Positions 52,030 to 60,781 of a DNA stretch of 64,000 nucleotides are shown here, one piece after another. The position numbers and the translations under genes are program-made. Below the pieces are notes generated by a model. The model did not search any database. It was not told where the DNA came from and saw only the letters and a list, made by a program, of their open reading frames with translations. Each line of letters starts with the position of its first letter. Position 1 is the stretch's first letter. Origin of the DNA: Fictibacillus halophilus (GTDB lineage: Bacteria > Bacillota > Bacilli > Bacillales > Fictibacillaceae); assembly GCF_016401385.1 (NCBI RefSeq), contig NZ_JAEACF010000003.1, forward strand, positions 1 through 64,000, written 5' to 3'.

Positions 52030-53037
52030 ATGAAGAAAACACTGTCAATGATGTTGATGGCGTTCATGATCGTGTTGGTTCTGTCGGCTTGTGGTGCACA
52101 AAGCCAGAACGATGTTTTGGATTCATTAGAAGAAAGAATGGAATCCATGACGGGCTATAAAGCGGAAGCCAAGATGACATTGAGCACAGGAGAGAAGCCA
52201 CTGACTTACGATTTAGAAATTTGGCACAAGAAGCCAGATTTTTACCGAGTTAGCTTAAAAAATGCTGAAAAAGATCAAAGTCAGATGATACTGCGTAACA
52301 AAGACGGAGTTTTCGTTCTGACGCCAGCTCTGAATAAAAGTTTTCGATTCCAAAGCGACTGGCCAGAGAACAACAGCCAAGTCTATTTGTTCCAATCGCT
52401 CATTTCAGATATTTTAAATGATACAGATCGAGGGTTTAAGTCAAAAGAGAAAAGCTATGTTTTCCATACAAAAACAAATTATCAAAACAAAAATCTATAT
52501 CAACAAGAGATTACATTAAATAAAGATCTTGATCCGCAACAAGTACGAATTATGGATCAAGACCAAAAAGAGCTTGTTAGACTGGATTTCTCAAAAGTTA
52601 AGTTTAACGCGAAATTCGATAAGAACTCTTTCGATATGGAGTCGAACATGAGCAGTGCTCAATTTGAGGTTCCTACGTTCTCAGGTGCTGGCGAAGAGTT
52701 CGAAGTGCTGTATCCGACTTATACTGCTAACTTAAACATTGTAAATGAAAGAGAAGTCGCAGAAGGCGAAGATGATTCCAAAGTGGTATTGAACTATGCC
52801 AACGAAGATAAATCATTTACACTCATGCAGCAGAAGAACACAGCGGTAGAAACAGCTTCCCGCCTAACGATGTCAAGTGGAGAACCGGTTGATCTCGGCT
52901 TTACCGTAGGCGCGATGACAGATCAATCGATCACATGGAATTTCAACGGTGTAGATTATTTGCTTGTCTCTAATAATCTCGGTCAAGAAGAGTTGATGGC
53001 GATTGCGCGCTCTGTGAGCGGAGAGGCGATTAAATAA
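52030..53037 (+). CDS. ydcC: Lipoprotein YdcC (LolA/GerS-like)
   Basis: A 335-residue lipoprotein with signal peptide and lipobox LSAC. The mature part resembles outer-membrane lipoprotein-carrier/GerS-like folds (MTGYKAEAKMTLST, LTYDLEIWHKKPDFYRVSLKN). Homologues are linked to sporulation and spore germination. ATG 52030 follows AAAGGGGA; the frame is open upstream to 51961 but without a matching site. It sits between acpS and alr as in B. subtilis. Confidence 0.9.
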   Translation: MKKTLSMMLMAFMIVLVLSACGAQSQNDVLDSLEERMESMTGYKAEAKMTLSTGEKPLTYDLEIWHKKPDFYRVSLKNAEKDQSQMILRNKDGVFVLTPALNKSFRFQSDWPENNSQVYLFQSLISDILNDTDRGFKSKEKSYVFHTKTNYQNKNLYQQEITLNKDLDPQQVRIMDQDQKELVRLDFSKVKFNAKFDKNSFDMESNMSSAQFEVPTFSGAGEEFEVLYPTYTANLNIVNEREVAEGEDDSKVVLNYANEDKSFTLMQQKNTAVETASRLTMSSGEPVDLGFTVGAMTDQSITWNFNGVDYLLVSNNLGQEELMAIARSVSGEAIK

Positions 53038-53069
53038 TTTCTACATTATATATATATAGAATTGATAGA

Positions 53070-53100
53070 GCAGGCTGGCGAAGACGCTAGCCTGTTTTGT
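53070..53100 (+). terminator. Terminator after ydcC
   Basis: GCAGGCTGGCG pairs with CGCTAGCCTGT around AAGA (one mismatch), followed by TTTGTTTT. Confidence 0.75.
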
Positions 53101-53152
53101 TTTGAAAGCGGGTATGATGGATTTAACACGTCCGTAAATTGTCGAGAATTGT

Positions 53153-53249
53153 AGACTCGTGGATAAAATGCCAAAACTTTTGGAATAAGAACGAAAACTC
53201 GTGGATAGACTCTTAAAACTTTTGGATTGCACACACAAATTTATGGATT
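53153..53249. repeat. Degenerate 21-23 nt tandem repeats, family B copy 3
   Basis: Units GACTCGTGGATAAAATGCC, AACTTTTGGAATAAGAACG, AACTCGTGGATAGACTC, AACTTTTGGATTGCACAC and AATTTATGGATTGAAGCG alternate. The motif CTCGTGGATA parallels CTCGCGGATA at 28721-28830. It fills most of the gap between ydcC and alr. Confidence 0.6.
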
Positions 53250-53328
53250 GAAGCGATAGGATGCTTACATAAATGGCGGTAAGAGGTTAAAATAGAAGGC
53301 AGTAATCTAAACCAGGGAGGCCATCATC

Positions 53329-54501
53329 ATGGATAAACATCATTATTATCGAGACACTTGGGCGGAAATCGACCTAGACAAGATCAGTCAAAATATAAAA
53401 TCTTTTAAGAGACATCTCCCTGAACAAAAAATTATGGCTGTCGTAAAAGCGAACGGATACGGCCATGGAGCTTTTCAAGTTGCAGAAGAGGCATTAAAAT
53501 CAGGAGCAGAGTGGCTAGCTGTTGCGATGCTTGATGAAGGATTAGCTCTGCGTAAACAAGGAATCACAGCACCGATTTTAGTTATGAACCGGGTACGTCC
53601 GGAATATGCTAATCTTGCGGCAGAAAATGAAATAAGCCTTACAGTCTTTCAAAAAGAATGGTTGATTGAGGCAGAATCATATGTGAAAGAAACAAATCAA
53701 CGTGTAAAGGTTCATCTGAAGATCGACACGGGTATGGGGCGAGTTGGATTTAGAGAAGAAAGTGAGCTGCAAGAAGTAGCGCACTTCATCAAACAATCTT
53801 CTCTCTTTGAAGCAGAAGGGGTATTTACCCATTTTGCAACAGCTGATGAATGGGAATCAGAACTTTTTGAGAAACAGAGAAAAAGGTTTGATAAATATAT
53901 AGACTTGCTGCAATCATGGGGATTGAATCCACCTCTCGTTCACAGTGCCAATAGCGCAGCAGCTCTCAGGAAAGTGAAAGGGCCATTCAATCTTGTTCGC
54001 CTAGGAATCAGCATGTACGGTTTGGCGCCATCTACTGAATTAAAACAAGACTTGCCTTTTTCTCTAGAAGAGGCGTTCAGCCTTCATTCCAGGGTCATTC
54101 ATGTTAAAAAACTGATGCCTGGGGATACTGTAAGCTATGGAGCTACTTATACAGCAACAGAAGAAGAGTGGGTAGGTACACTTCCAATCGGCTATGCGGA
54201 CGGCTGGCAAAGAAGATTTTCTCCAGGAGCCTCGGTGCTTATAAAGGGCGAACGGATGCCAATCATCGGCAGAATCTGTATGGATCAATGCATGGTTAGG
54301 CTGCCAAAGAGAATGGATGTTGGTGAAGTTGCTACTTTAATAGGAAATCAGCAGACAGAAACAATAGAAATGGATGAGATCGCGCGTATCGCGAAAACGA
54401 TAAATTATGAAATTCCGTGCCTCATTTCTGCTCGAGTGCCGAGAGTTTATAAGAAAAAGGGTCGAATTTTAGAAAATATGAATGTAATTCTAAATTTTTA
54501 G
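53329..54501 (+). CDS. alr: Alanine racemase
   Basis: A 390-residue PLP enzyme that makes D-alanine for peptidoglycan. VVKANGYGHG holds the PLP Lys, and the catalytic Tyr is in VSYGATYTA. LVRLGISMYG and GRICMDQCMV are conserved. AGGGAGG precedes the ATG. Position before ndoAI-ndoA matches alrA of B. subtilis. Confidence 0.97.
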   Translation: MDKHHYYRDTWAEIDLDKISQNIKSFKRHLPEQKIMAVVKANGYGHGAFQVAEEALKSGAEWLAVAMLDEGLALRKQGITAPILVMNRVRPEYANLAAENEISLTVFQKEWLIEAESYVKETNQRVKVHLKIDTGMGRVGFREESELQEVAHFIKQSSLFEAEGVFTHFATADEWESELFEKQRKRFDKYIDLLQSWGLNPPLVHSANSAAALRKVKGPFNLVRLGISMYGLAPSTELKQDLPFSLEEAFSLHSRVIHVKKLMPGDTVSYGATYTATEEEWVGTLPIGYADGWQRRFSPGASVLIKGERMPIIGRICMDQCMVRLPKRMDVGEVATLIGNQQTETIEMDEIARIAKTINYEIPCLISARVPRVYKKKGRILENMNVILNF

Positions 54502-54556
54502 CAGAATATTAGAAGGACTATTGAAAATTTTGTAGAATAAATACTTTGAAATCGCT

Positions 54557-54585
54557 TTGCAAATGGATTATTGAAGTGATAAGAT
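54557..54585 (+). promoter_or_regulatory. Sigma-A promoter of ndoAI-ndoA
   Basis: TTGCAA, a 17-nt spacer and TAAGAT, about 58 nt before the ndoAI start. Confidence 0.55.
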
Positions 54586-54642
54586 TAAATGTGGTTAAAA
54601 GGAATTTGATCGTAGTATAGCTTTGCGCTGGAGGTGTATGTT

Positions 54643-54924
54643 GTGTCCGAATTGAACACAAAACGAATAGTGATTAGTCTTCCTCAGAAATTACTTAGTG
54701 AGGTAGATCGCGTCATAAAAAAAGAGAATTTGGACCGCAGCGAATTTATCCATCAAGCTACTGAGATGTTTCTTCGTGAGCGGAAGAATAAGCGTCAGTT
54801 TCGTGATGAGATGAAACAGGGTTACATGGAAATGGCTAAGATCAATCTAACGATTGCTTCAGAAGCATTTATGTTAGAGGAGGAAGCCGATCATACCTTG
54901 GACCGCTTAGTTAGCGGGGTGTAG
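54643..54924 (+). CDS. ndoAI: Antitoxin EndoAI (MazE-type)
   Basis: A 93-residue ribbon-helix-helix antitoxin that neutralises EndoA. The N-terminal KRIVISLPQKLLSEVDRVIKK forms the DNA-binding fold; the C-terminal RQFRDEMKQGYMEMAKINL binds the toxin and is strongly conserved with B. subtilis EndoAI. GTG 54643 is 6 nt after GGAGGTG; GTG 54634 is within that site. The toxin gene follows after 3 nt. Confidence 0.94.
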   Translation: MSELNTKRIVISLPQKLLSEVDRVIKKENLDRSEFIHQATEMFLRERKNKRQFRDEMKQGYMEMAKINLTIASEAFMLEEEADHTLDRLVSGV

Positions 54925-54927
54925 TCC

Positions 54928-55278
54928 TTGATAGTCAAACGCGGAGACGTTTACTTTGCAGATCTTTCACCGGTAGTTGGATCAGAACAAGGCGGAATTC
55001 GGCCTGTCCTGATCATTCAGAATGATATCGGGAACCGTTTTAGCCCTACTGTTATCGTAGCAGCAATCACAGCTCAAATTCAGAAAGCTAAGCTTCCAAC
55101 ACACGTTGAAATAGATTCGAAAAAATACGGCTTTGAACGGGATTCAGTTATTTTGCTTGAACAGATCAGGACGATTGACAAGCAAAGATTAACAGATAAA
55201 ATAACACAACTGGATGAAGACATGATGCGCAGGGTAGACGACGCATTGCAGATCAGTACTGGTCTGGTTGATTTTTAA
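54928..55278 (+). CDS. ndoA: mRNA interferase EndoA (MazF-type toxin)
   Basis: A 116-residue endoribonuclease that in B. subtilis cuts mRNA at [25 protein letters not shown] and [11 protein letters not shown] are hallmarks of the family. A TTG start follows GGGGTG within the ndoAI stop region. The pair sits in its conserved place between alr and the rsb operon. Confidence 0.96.
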   Translation: MIVKRGDVYFADLSPVVGSEQGGIRPVLIIQNDIGNRFSPTVIVAAITAQIQKAKLPTHVEIDSKKYGFERDSVILLEQIRTIDKQRLTDKITQLDEDMMRRVDDALQISTGLVDF

Positions 55279-55297
55279 TTTTATAACATCATTTAGG

Positions 55298-55330
55298 AAA
55301 CTGTCTGACGGGGATGTCTGGCGGTTTTTT
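55298..55330 (+). terminator. Terminator after ndoA
   Basis: AAACTGTC pairs with GGCGGTTT (wobbles) and an inner GAC/GTC step, followed by T6. From here to the promoter at 55562 I see nothing in the AT-rich spacer. Confidence 0.6.
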
Positions 55331-55561
55331 ATTTTATTTCAGGATTTAGAAGGATAGATGGAAGAATAGGTATATTTTACCCTAATACACAGAAAGGCTT
55401 TATGAGGTTTATAGAGCATGATCAGGTATTTAATGAAAGAAGGGGATTTTTTCAGTTTTAAGCTTTATATTTCCCATTTGCCATTCAGCAAGACATTCAA
55501 CCCCTTTTAATGGGAACAAGTATACGAATACTTATTTAAATATTTTTGTAAAAAAATTCAT

Positions 55562-55586
55562 GTTTAACTATTTGAATCTTGGGTTA
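55562..55586 (+). promoter_or_regulatory. Possible sigma-B promoter upstream of rsbR
   Basis: GTTTAA, a 13-nt spacer and GGGTTA. It has a perfect -35 and a near-perfect -10 for sigma-B, about 100 nt before rsbR. In B. subtilis the upstream promoter of this operon is sigma-A dependent, so this would be an extra feedback loop. Confidence 0.5.
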
Positions 55587-55682
55587 TATATCCAAAGTTA
55601 GTAAAAGAGTAAACATTGCACAATATATTCAGAAGTGAAATAATAGAAATTGAGACTACATGTAGTGGGGGTGCAAGAAAAA

Positions 55683-56501
55683 TTGGACAACTTGATTGTA
55701 CAGATGATCAATGAAAATCAAGAAACCCTAAAAAATAATTGGCTTAATGAAGTTAAGCTCTTTAAAGAAAAAGAACTGATTGGAACAACTTTAAAGTTTA
55801 GTGAAGAAACGGACCAACAGTTTTTTGCTATGTTAATCAAGCACATCAATTTTCACGATATTTCTAAAGACGGAACACTTGATGATTTTTTTGATCAAGT
55901 TCTTCATACAGGTTTACCATTAAGTTATTTAACGCAAGGACTTCAAGCGGCACGTCGTGTCGTGTTAAATCTTTTAGTCGAGACGGAAAACGACAAAGAG
56001 AAAGTAGCGGCTGTTTACCGCGAGATCGATCGCTGGTTAGACCCGATTCTGAATCGTGTTGTAGAAAACTCATCTCAGATTTGGGAGAGAACGGTTTCCG
56101 TACAAAAGACAGCATTATTAGAGCTTTCCGCTCCATTGATTCCAGTTTTCAAAAACATTAGTGTTATGCCTCTTATCGGATCCATTGATACAGAACGCGC
56201 GAAACTGATTATGGAAAACCTTTTGAACGGAGTGATTAAATACCGCTCAGAAGTAGTACTCATTGACATAACGGGTGTACCGGTCGTGGATACGATGGTA
56301 GCTCATCATATTATTCAAGCAGCAGATGCTGTGCGTTTATTAGGTTCTACGTGTATCCTAGTAGGAATACGTCCTGAAATCGCTCAAACAATCGTAAGCT
56401 TAGGAATCGATCTAAGCTTGTTCCCTACGAAAAGTACGCTTCAAAAGGGTATGGAAAACGCTCTTGAAATTACAAACCAGCAGTTAATTAGCAATAAATA
56501 G
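55683..56501 (+). CDS. rsbR: Stressosome sensor protein RsbR
   Basis: A 272-residue stressosome component. The N-terminal non-heme globin-like domain (to about 135) senses stress; the C-terminal STAS domain packs with RsbS and holds RsbT. Both phosphorylatable threonines are kept (GSIDTERAK and GVPVVDT). The TTG at 55683 is chosen because GTGGGGGTG lies 9 nt upstream; an upstream TTG at 55650 precedes that site. It is the first gene of the rsb operon. Confidence 0.93.
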   Translation: MDNLIVQMINENQETLKNNWLNEVKLFKEKELIGTTLKFSEETDQQFFAMLIKHINFHDISKDGTLDDFFDQVLHTGLPLSYLTQGLQAARRVVLNLLVETENDKEKVAAVYREIDRWLDPILNRVVENSSQIWERTVSVQKTALLELSAPLIPVFKNISVMPLIGSIDTERAKLIMENLLNGVIKYRSEVVLIDITGVPVVDTMVAHHIIQAADAVRLLGSTCILVGIRPEIAQTIVSLGIDLSLFPTKSTLQKGMENALEITNQQLISNK

Positions 56502-56518
56502 GGAGTGAGAGTAAAAAA

Positions 56519-56875
56519 ATGAGAATTCCTATTTTGAAATTGCACGAATATTTATTGATCACCATCCAAGTTGAAATGGATGATCAGACAGCTCTTCAAT
56601 TTCAAGAAGACTTGCTAAATAAAATTCACGATACAGGTGCGAAAGGAGTTGTTATTGACTTAACGTCAGTAGATATGATCGACTCCTTTATAGCTAAAGT
56701 TCTTGGAGATGTGGTGAGGATGTCAAAATTAATGGGAGCTCAAGTTGTATTAACAGGAATACAACCAGCAGTTGCTATTACTTTAATTGATCTTGGAATT
56801 TCAATGAGGGAAGTTTCGACAGCACTTGACTTAGAACAGGGGCTTGATAAATTGCGTCTGGAACTGGAGGGATGA
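56519..56875 (+). CDS. rsbS: Stressosome protein RsbS
   Basis: A 118-residue STAS protein that binds and restrains the RsbT kinase. The phosphorylatable Ser is in [14 protein letters not shown] (Ser59 of the family). GGGAGTGAG precedes the start, and its stop overlaps the ribosome binding region of rsbT. Confidence 0.96.
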   Translation: MRIPILKLHEYLLITIQVEMDDQTALQFQEDLLNKIHDTGAKGVVIDLTSVDMIDSFIAKVLGDVVRMSKLMGAQVVLTGIQPAVAITLIDLGISMREVSTALDLEQGLDKLRLELEG

Positions 56876-56877
56876 TT

Positions 56878-57279
56878 ATGGACATCCAATCCTGTGTGGA
56901 AGTACGCAACGAGTGGGACATCGTAAGTGCCCGTCAACTCGGAAGAAACATGGCGAAAGAGCTAGGTTTCGGAAACGTTGATCAAGCAAGAATAACAACA
57001 GCGATATCTGAACTCGCCCGTAATATTTATTTATACGCAGGACGAGGTAAGATTTGCATCGAACCAATTGATCAATTAGGAAGAAAAGGACTGCGAATCG
57101 TAGCCTTAGATAATGGTCCTGGAATTCGAGAGATCCGAAAAGTTATGGAAGATGGATATACCACTTCTGGCGGATTAGGAGCTGGATTACCAGGCGTGAA
57201 GCGTTTAATGGATGAATTCTCAATTGAATCCACGGTTGATGTGGGAACGGAGATATCAGCTACTAAATGGCTTCGTTAG
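56878..57279 (+). CDS. rsbT: Serine/threonine kinase RsbT
   Basis: A 133-residue GHKL-type kinase that phosphorylates RsbR and RsbS and, once released, activates RsbU. The N box is ISELARNIYLYA and the G1 box ALDNGPGI; GLGAGLPGVKRLMD follows. ATG 56878 is 7 nt after GGAGGG; ATG 56872 is too close. Confidence 0.96.
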   Translation: MDIQSCVEVRNEWDIVSARQLGRNMAKELGFGNVDQARITTAISELARNIYLYAGRGKICIEPIDQLGRKGLRIVALDNGPGIREIRKVMEDGYTTSGGLGAGLPGVKRLMDEFSIESTVDVGTEISATKWLR

Positions 57280-57290
57280 GAGGAGAGCTC

Positions 57291-58298
57291 TTGACCGCAA
57301 AAGACGCACTAACGGAACGTTACCAAGATTTATTATCGGTCTATCTAAAAGCCAAAACAGAGACGACCCTCTATAAAGGACAACAATTCAGCAGAAAGTT
57401 ATTAGAACAGCAAATCTCACCAGAAGATCTTGTCAGCTTACACATCCAAGTGATGGATCAGCTGTTTCCGGATATGTCTGAAGAAATGAGAGACTCTTTT
57501 GACTTTCTGCTCGAAGCGATGATCGGCTACGGATTTGCTTATCGTGAGCATCAGAGTTTACGTGATAAGCAACAACAGCTTGAATCAGAGATTGAAGTTG
57601 CCGCGAGCATGCAGCAGACGCTACTACTCAGTGATGTCCCAGAATTTGACCAGTTGGACATAGGAGTCGTCAGTGTTCCTGCTAAAAAAATGAACGGTGA
57701 TTATTATAATTTTGTTAAGAGCGGCAACAGTTTAAGTGTCGCTGTAGCAGATATCATCGGTAAAGGCATACCCGCTGCACTCTGTATGTCTATGATTAAG
57801 TATGCGATGGACAGTTTGCCTGAAGAACAGATGAAGCCTCATCTGCTTTTGGAGAATCTTAATCGTGTCGTTGAGCAAAACGTTCATAGCAACATGTTCA
57901 TCACGATGTTTCATGGGGTTTATGAACCTGAAAGTCATAAGTTTTACTATGCGGGTGCTGGTCATGAACCAGGCTTTTTCTATCACGCTAAGGAAGACGA
58001 GTTTCATGACTTGATCGCAAAAGGTCTTGTTCTAGGTGTTTCCAGAACAACTACCTATCATCCGTATGAAAAGATCATAGAAGTGGGAGATATGATCGTC
58101 CTTCTCTCAGACGGAGTGACCGAGTGTAGAACAAGCAAAGGGTTCATTGAAAGAGAAGAAGTTGTATCTCTTATTCGTAAATATATGGATCTACCCTCTC
58201 AGAAGATTGTGGAAAATGTATTTCAAGAGCTCGATCGCCTTCAAGGCTTTGAGCTCAGAGATGATTTTACTTTAATTATTTTAAAACGACTGGTTTAA
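57291..58298 (+). CDS. rsbU: PP2C-type phosphatase RsbU
   Basis: A 335-residue positive regulator that dephosphorylates RsbV~P. The N-terminal RsbT-binding domain (1-80) is followed by a linker helix and the SpoIIE/PP2C domain with NGDYYN, VADIIGKGIPAA and LLSDGVTE metal motifs. TTG 57291 follows TAGGAGGAG by 7 nt; an upstream start at 57267 lies before that site. The stop codon overlaps the -35 of the internal sigma-B promoter. Confidence 0.95.
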   Translation: MTAKDALTERYQDLLSVYLKAKTETTLYKGQQFSRKLLEQQISPEDLVSLHIQVMDQLFPDMSEEMRDSFDFLLEAMIGYGFAYREHQSLRDKQQQLESEIEVAASMQQTLLLSDVPEFDQLDIGVVSVPAKKMNGDYYNFVKSGNSLSVAVADIIGKGIPAALCMSMIKYAMDSLPEEQMKPHLLLENLNRVVEQNVHSNMFITMFHGVYEPESHKFYYAGAGHEPGFFYHAKEDEFHDLIAKGLVLGVSRTTTYHPYEKIIEVGDMIVLLSDGVTECRTSKGFIEREEVVSLIRKYMDLPSQKIVENVFQELDRLQGFELRDDFTLIILKRLV

Positions 58299-58318
58299 GC
58301 AGTATTTGATTAGGGTAA
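58293..58318 (+). promoter_or_regulatory. Internal sigma-B promoter before rsbV
   Basis: GTTTAA, a 14-nt spacer and GGGTAA. It overlaps the rsbU stop and drives rsbV-rsbW-sigB-rsbX, as the autoregulatory promoter does in B. subtilis. Confidence 0.85.
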
Positions 58319-58361
58319 AGGTACCTTATATGGTTCCATACAAAGCTTGGGGGGAAATAAA

Positions 58362-58694
58362 ATGAATTTGCAAATAAATCAAGATCAAATAAATGAAACA
58401 TACGAACTAAAACTTTCCGGAGAAGTTGATGCGTATACGGCTCCTAAGTTAAAAGAAGTGATGCTTCCTTTAACTGAAAAAGAAGGAAACATCGTAATTG
58501 TAGACCTTTCTGGAATTGATTATATGGATAGCACAGGGCTAGGTATTTTCGTGGGAGCATTAAAATCTTCCAAAGCAAATAGCAGCTCTTTAAAATTACG
58601 AGGCATGACAGAACGCGTTAAACGTATTTTTGAAATTACTGGATTAACGGAAGTAATGGATATTGAAAGTGGAGTAAAGGGGGAGGCGCTATGA
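58362..58694 (+). CDS. rsbV: Anti-anti-sigma factor RsbV
   Basis: A 110-residue STAS protein. Unphosphorylated, it binds RsbW and frees sigma-B. The phospho-Ser is in DYMDSTGLG. ATG 58362 follows GGGGGG by 7 nt. It overlaps rsbW by 4 nt. Confidence 0.96.
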   Translation: MNLQINQDQINETYELKLSGEVDAYTAPKLKEVMLPLTEKEGNIVIVDLSGIDYMDSTGLGIFVGALKSSKANSSSLKLRGMTERVKRIFEITGLTEVMDIESGVKGEAL

Positions 58695-59176
58695 GAACAG
58701 CGTCCGACTATATTGAAATGAAGGTCCCTGCAAAACCGGATTATGTAGGCGTCGTCAGGCTAACGATTTCAGGCCTGGCAAACCGCATGGGTTTTGCGTT
58801 TGACGAAATTGAAGATATCAAGATCGCAGTATCAGAAGCTGTTACTAACGTTGTCAATCATGCCTATACCGATACTGAAGACAAAGGCCAAGTTCGTATT
58901 GGCTGTAATATATATGATGACCGCATGGAAATTACGGTTGTCGACCAAGGAAAAAGTTTTGACGTCGAATCTATCTCAAAAAATCTTGGCCCTGTAGATG
59001 GTAAATCAGTTGATCAACTGCATGAGGGAGGTTTAGGCCTCTTTCTGATAGATACATTAATGGACAAGGTAGAAATAAGCAGTGAAGCCGGTGTCGTTGT
59101 AATGATGACAAAGTATCTTCACAGAGATGAGGTGGAGGAACATGTCGACAGAATCTCACCAGCGCCTTCACAGTAA
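58691..59176 (+). CDS. rsbW: Anti-sigma-B factor and kinase RsbW
   Basis: A 161-residue GHKL kinase that sequesters SigB and inactivates RsbV by phosphorylation. The N box is AVSEAVTNVVNHAY and the G boxes VVDQGKSFD and GGLGLFLIDTLMD. It overlaps rsbV by 4 nt and sigB by 35 nt. Confidence 0.96.
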   Translation: MRTASDYIEMKVPAKPDYVGVVRLTISGLANRMGFAFDEIEDIKIAVSEAVTNVVNHAYTDTEDKGQVRIGCNIYDDRMEITVVDQGKSFDVESISKNLGPVDGKSVDQLHEGGLGLFLIDTLMDKVEISSEAGVVVMMTKYLHRDEVEEHVDRISPAPSQ

Positions 59177-59933
59177 AGAACAAGTCTATGCTTGGATCGA
59201 TGAACTACAGCAAGACCCGAAGAATGAAGAAATTCAGACTAATCTCGTCTTGCAGTATCAAGACTTAGTTCATTCGCTAGCTCGAAAGTTTTCTAAAGGC
59301 AAGAGCATTCATGATGATTTAGTACAAGTCGGTATGATTGGATTGCTTGCTGCTTTTAGAAGGTACGACAAAACATTTGGAAGATCATTTGAATCTTTCG
59401 CTGTTCCAACAATCGTCGGGGAGATCAAACGTTTTATCCGTGATAAAACATGGAGTGTTCACGTACCTCGTAGAATTAAAGAATTAGGTCCAAGAATCAA
59501 GAAAGCCGTGGAAGAACTAACTACTCGTTTACAGAGATCACCGAAAATCTTTGAAATTGCAGAGTACCTAGAAGTTTCTGAAGAAGAAGTTCTAGAGACG
59601 ATGGAGATGGGCAAAAGTTATCAAGCTCTATCCGTAGATAGTTCCATTGAAGCTGATCAAGAAGGAAGTACAGTTACACTACTCGATCTAGTTGGTTCCA
59701 ATGATGCTGGTTTTGATCAAATTGATAAAAGAATGCTGCTGGAAAAAGCTTTCGGTGTTCTTTCTGAACGCGAACGTGAAATCCTTCAATGTACGTATTT
59801 CGAGAATTTAAGTCAAAAGGAAACGGGAGAACGTTTAGATATTTCTCAAATGCATGTTTCCCGACTTCAACGACGAGCACTTGAAAAACTAAAAGAAGCT
59901 TTGCGAGTATCACCTTCGGAGGCTCTTAAATGA
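59142..59933 (+). CDS. sigB: RNA polymerase sigma factor SigB
   Basis: A 263-residue group 3 sigma factor for the general stress regulon. Region 2 includes DLVQVGMIGLLAAFRRYD and FAVPTIVGEIKRFIRD; region 4 has LSEREREILQCTYFENLSQKE and ISQMHVSRLQRRALEKL. ATG 59142 is after GGTGGAGG. It overlaps rsbX by 4 nt. Confidence 0.97.
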   Translation: MSTESHQRLHSKEQVYAWIDELQQDPKNEEIQTNLVLQYQDLVHSLARKFSKGKSIHDDLVQVGMIGLLAAFRRYDKTFGRSFESFAVPTIVGEIKRFIRDKTWSVHVPRRIKELGPRIKKAVEELTTRLQRSPKIFEIAEYLEVSEEEVLETMEMGKSYQALSVDSSIEADQEGSTVTLLDLVGSNDAGFDQIDKRMLLEKAFGVLSEREREILQCTYFENLSQKETGERLDISQMHVSRLQRRALEKLKEALRVSPSEALK

Positions 59934-60541
59934 TCGAACACTTTCAGTTTAGCAGGGCATCAGTTTCCTCTTATCAGAAACCAAAAAAGGGAAATGATCT
60001 TTGCGGAGATAGTTTTTATGTGAAAGAAACGGAAGATTATTTGATATGTGCAGTAGCGGATGGTCTAGGGAGCGGTAAGATGGCAAAAGAAGCTTCTGGG
60101 GCCGCTACTGAAATTATCGATCAAAATCATCATGAATCTGTTGAGCGTTTAATGCACCTTTGTAATGAGGGGCTAAGACATACTCGCGGTGCAGTGATTG
60201 CTATTGTTAAAGTCGATTATCATAATCATACTGCTACTTATTCAGGAGTTGGTAACATCCGTTTTATGATCTCTGCTGAAAGACAAAGAGCGATACATCC
60301 TTTGCCGAAAGTTGGATTTCTCGTAGGAAAGCCCGAAAAATTTAAAGTACAGGACTTTAAGTTTGTAAAAGAGTTAACACTGATGCTCTATTCCGATGGT
60401 ATGGATATTCATACGCAGAGCCGTTCGTTGTTAACGAAAATGATATCACCAAAAGAGTCGGTCCTCTATATAAGTGGATTGCCTCAAGACATCAATGACG
60501 ATGCAACATGTCTCGTCGGACAAATAAATTTAATCTCGTAA
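59930..60541 (+). CDS. rsbX: PP2C-type phosphatase RsbX
   Basis: A 203-residue phosphatase that resets the stressosome by dephosphorylating RsbR and RsbS. Metal motifs are GDSFYV, VADGLGSGK, SDGMD and DDATCLV. It is the last gene of the operon. Confidence 0.95.
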   Translation: MIEHFQFSRASVSSYQKPKKGNDLCGDSFYVKETEDYLICAVADGLGSGKMAKEASGAATEIIDQNHHESVERLMHLCNEGLRHTRGAVIAIVKVDYHNHTATYSGVGNIRFMISAERQRAIHPLPKVGFLVGKPEKFKVQDFKFVKELTLMLYSDGMDIHTQSRSLLTKMISPKESVLYISGLPQDINDDATCLVGQINLIS

Positions 60542-60578
60542 AACATCACCTTCATTAGTTTGTAGGGTGGTGTTTTTT
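60542..60578 (+). terminator. Terminator of the sigB operon
   Basis: AAACATCACC pairs with GGTGGTGTTT (wobble) and is followed by T6. Confidence 0.8.
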
Positions 60579-60624
60579 GTTTTATCAATAGCTCGTTTCT
60601 ATAGTTCACTTCTTTGACAGGTTG

Positions 60625-60715
60625 AGACTCCTAATGGCGGATAGCGGGAGGAGGCTCACCACACGCCCCGTGGAAAGCTAGCATCTGGAACGCAAATCGA
60701 CTACTCACAAGAGTG
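60625..60715 (+). repeat. Dispersed intergenic repeat, family A copy 4
   Basis: Contains GAGACTCCTAATGGCGGATAG, GGAGGAGGCTCACC, ACGCCCCGTGGAAAGCTAGC and ATCTGGAACGCAAATCGAC. These are the most conserved parts of family A. The inverted ends are not evident, so this copy is probably eroded. Confidence 0.65.
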
Positions 60716-60781
60716 CAATTTTTACGCCACCACTTCCTTGGTTTATAATAGTACTAATTGATTGAAAAAGGAGTGTTCTTA

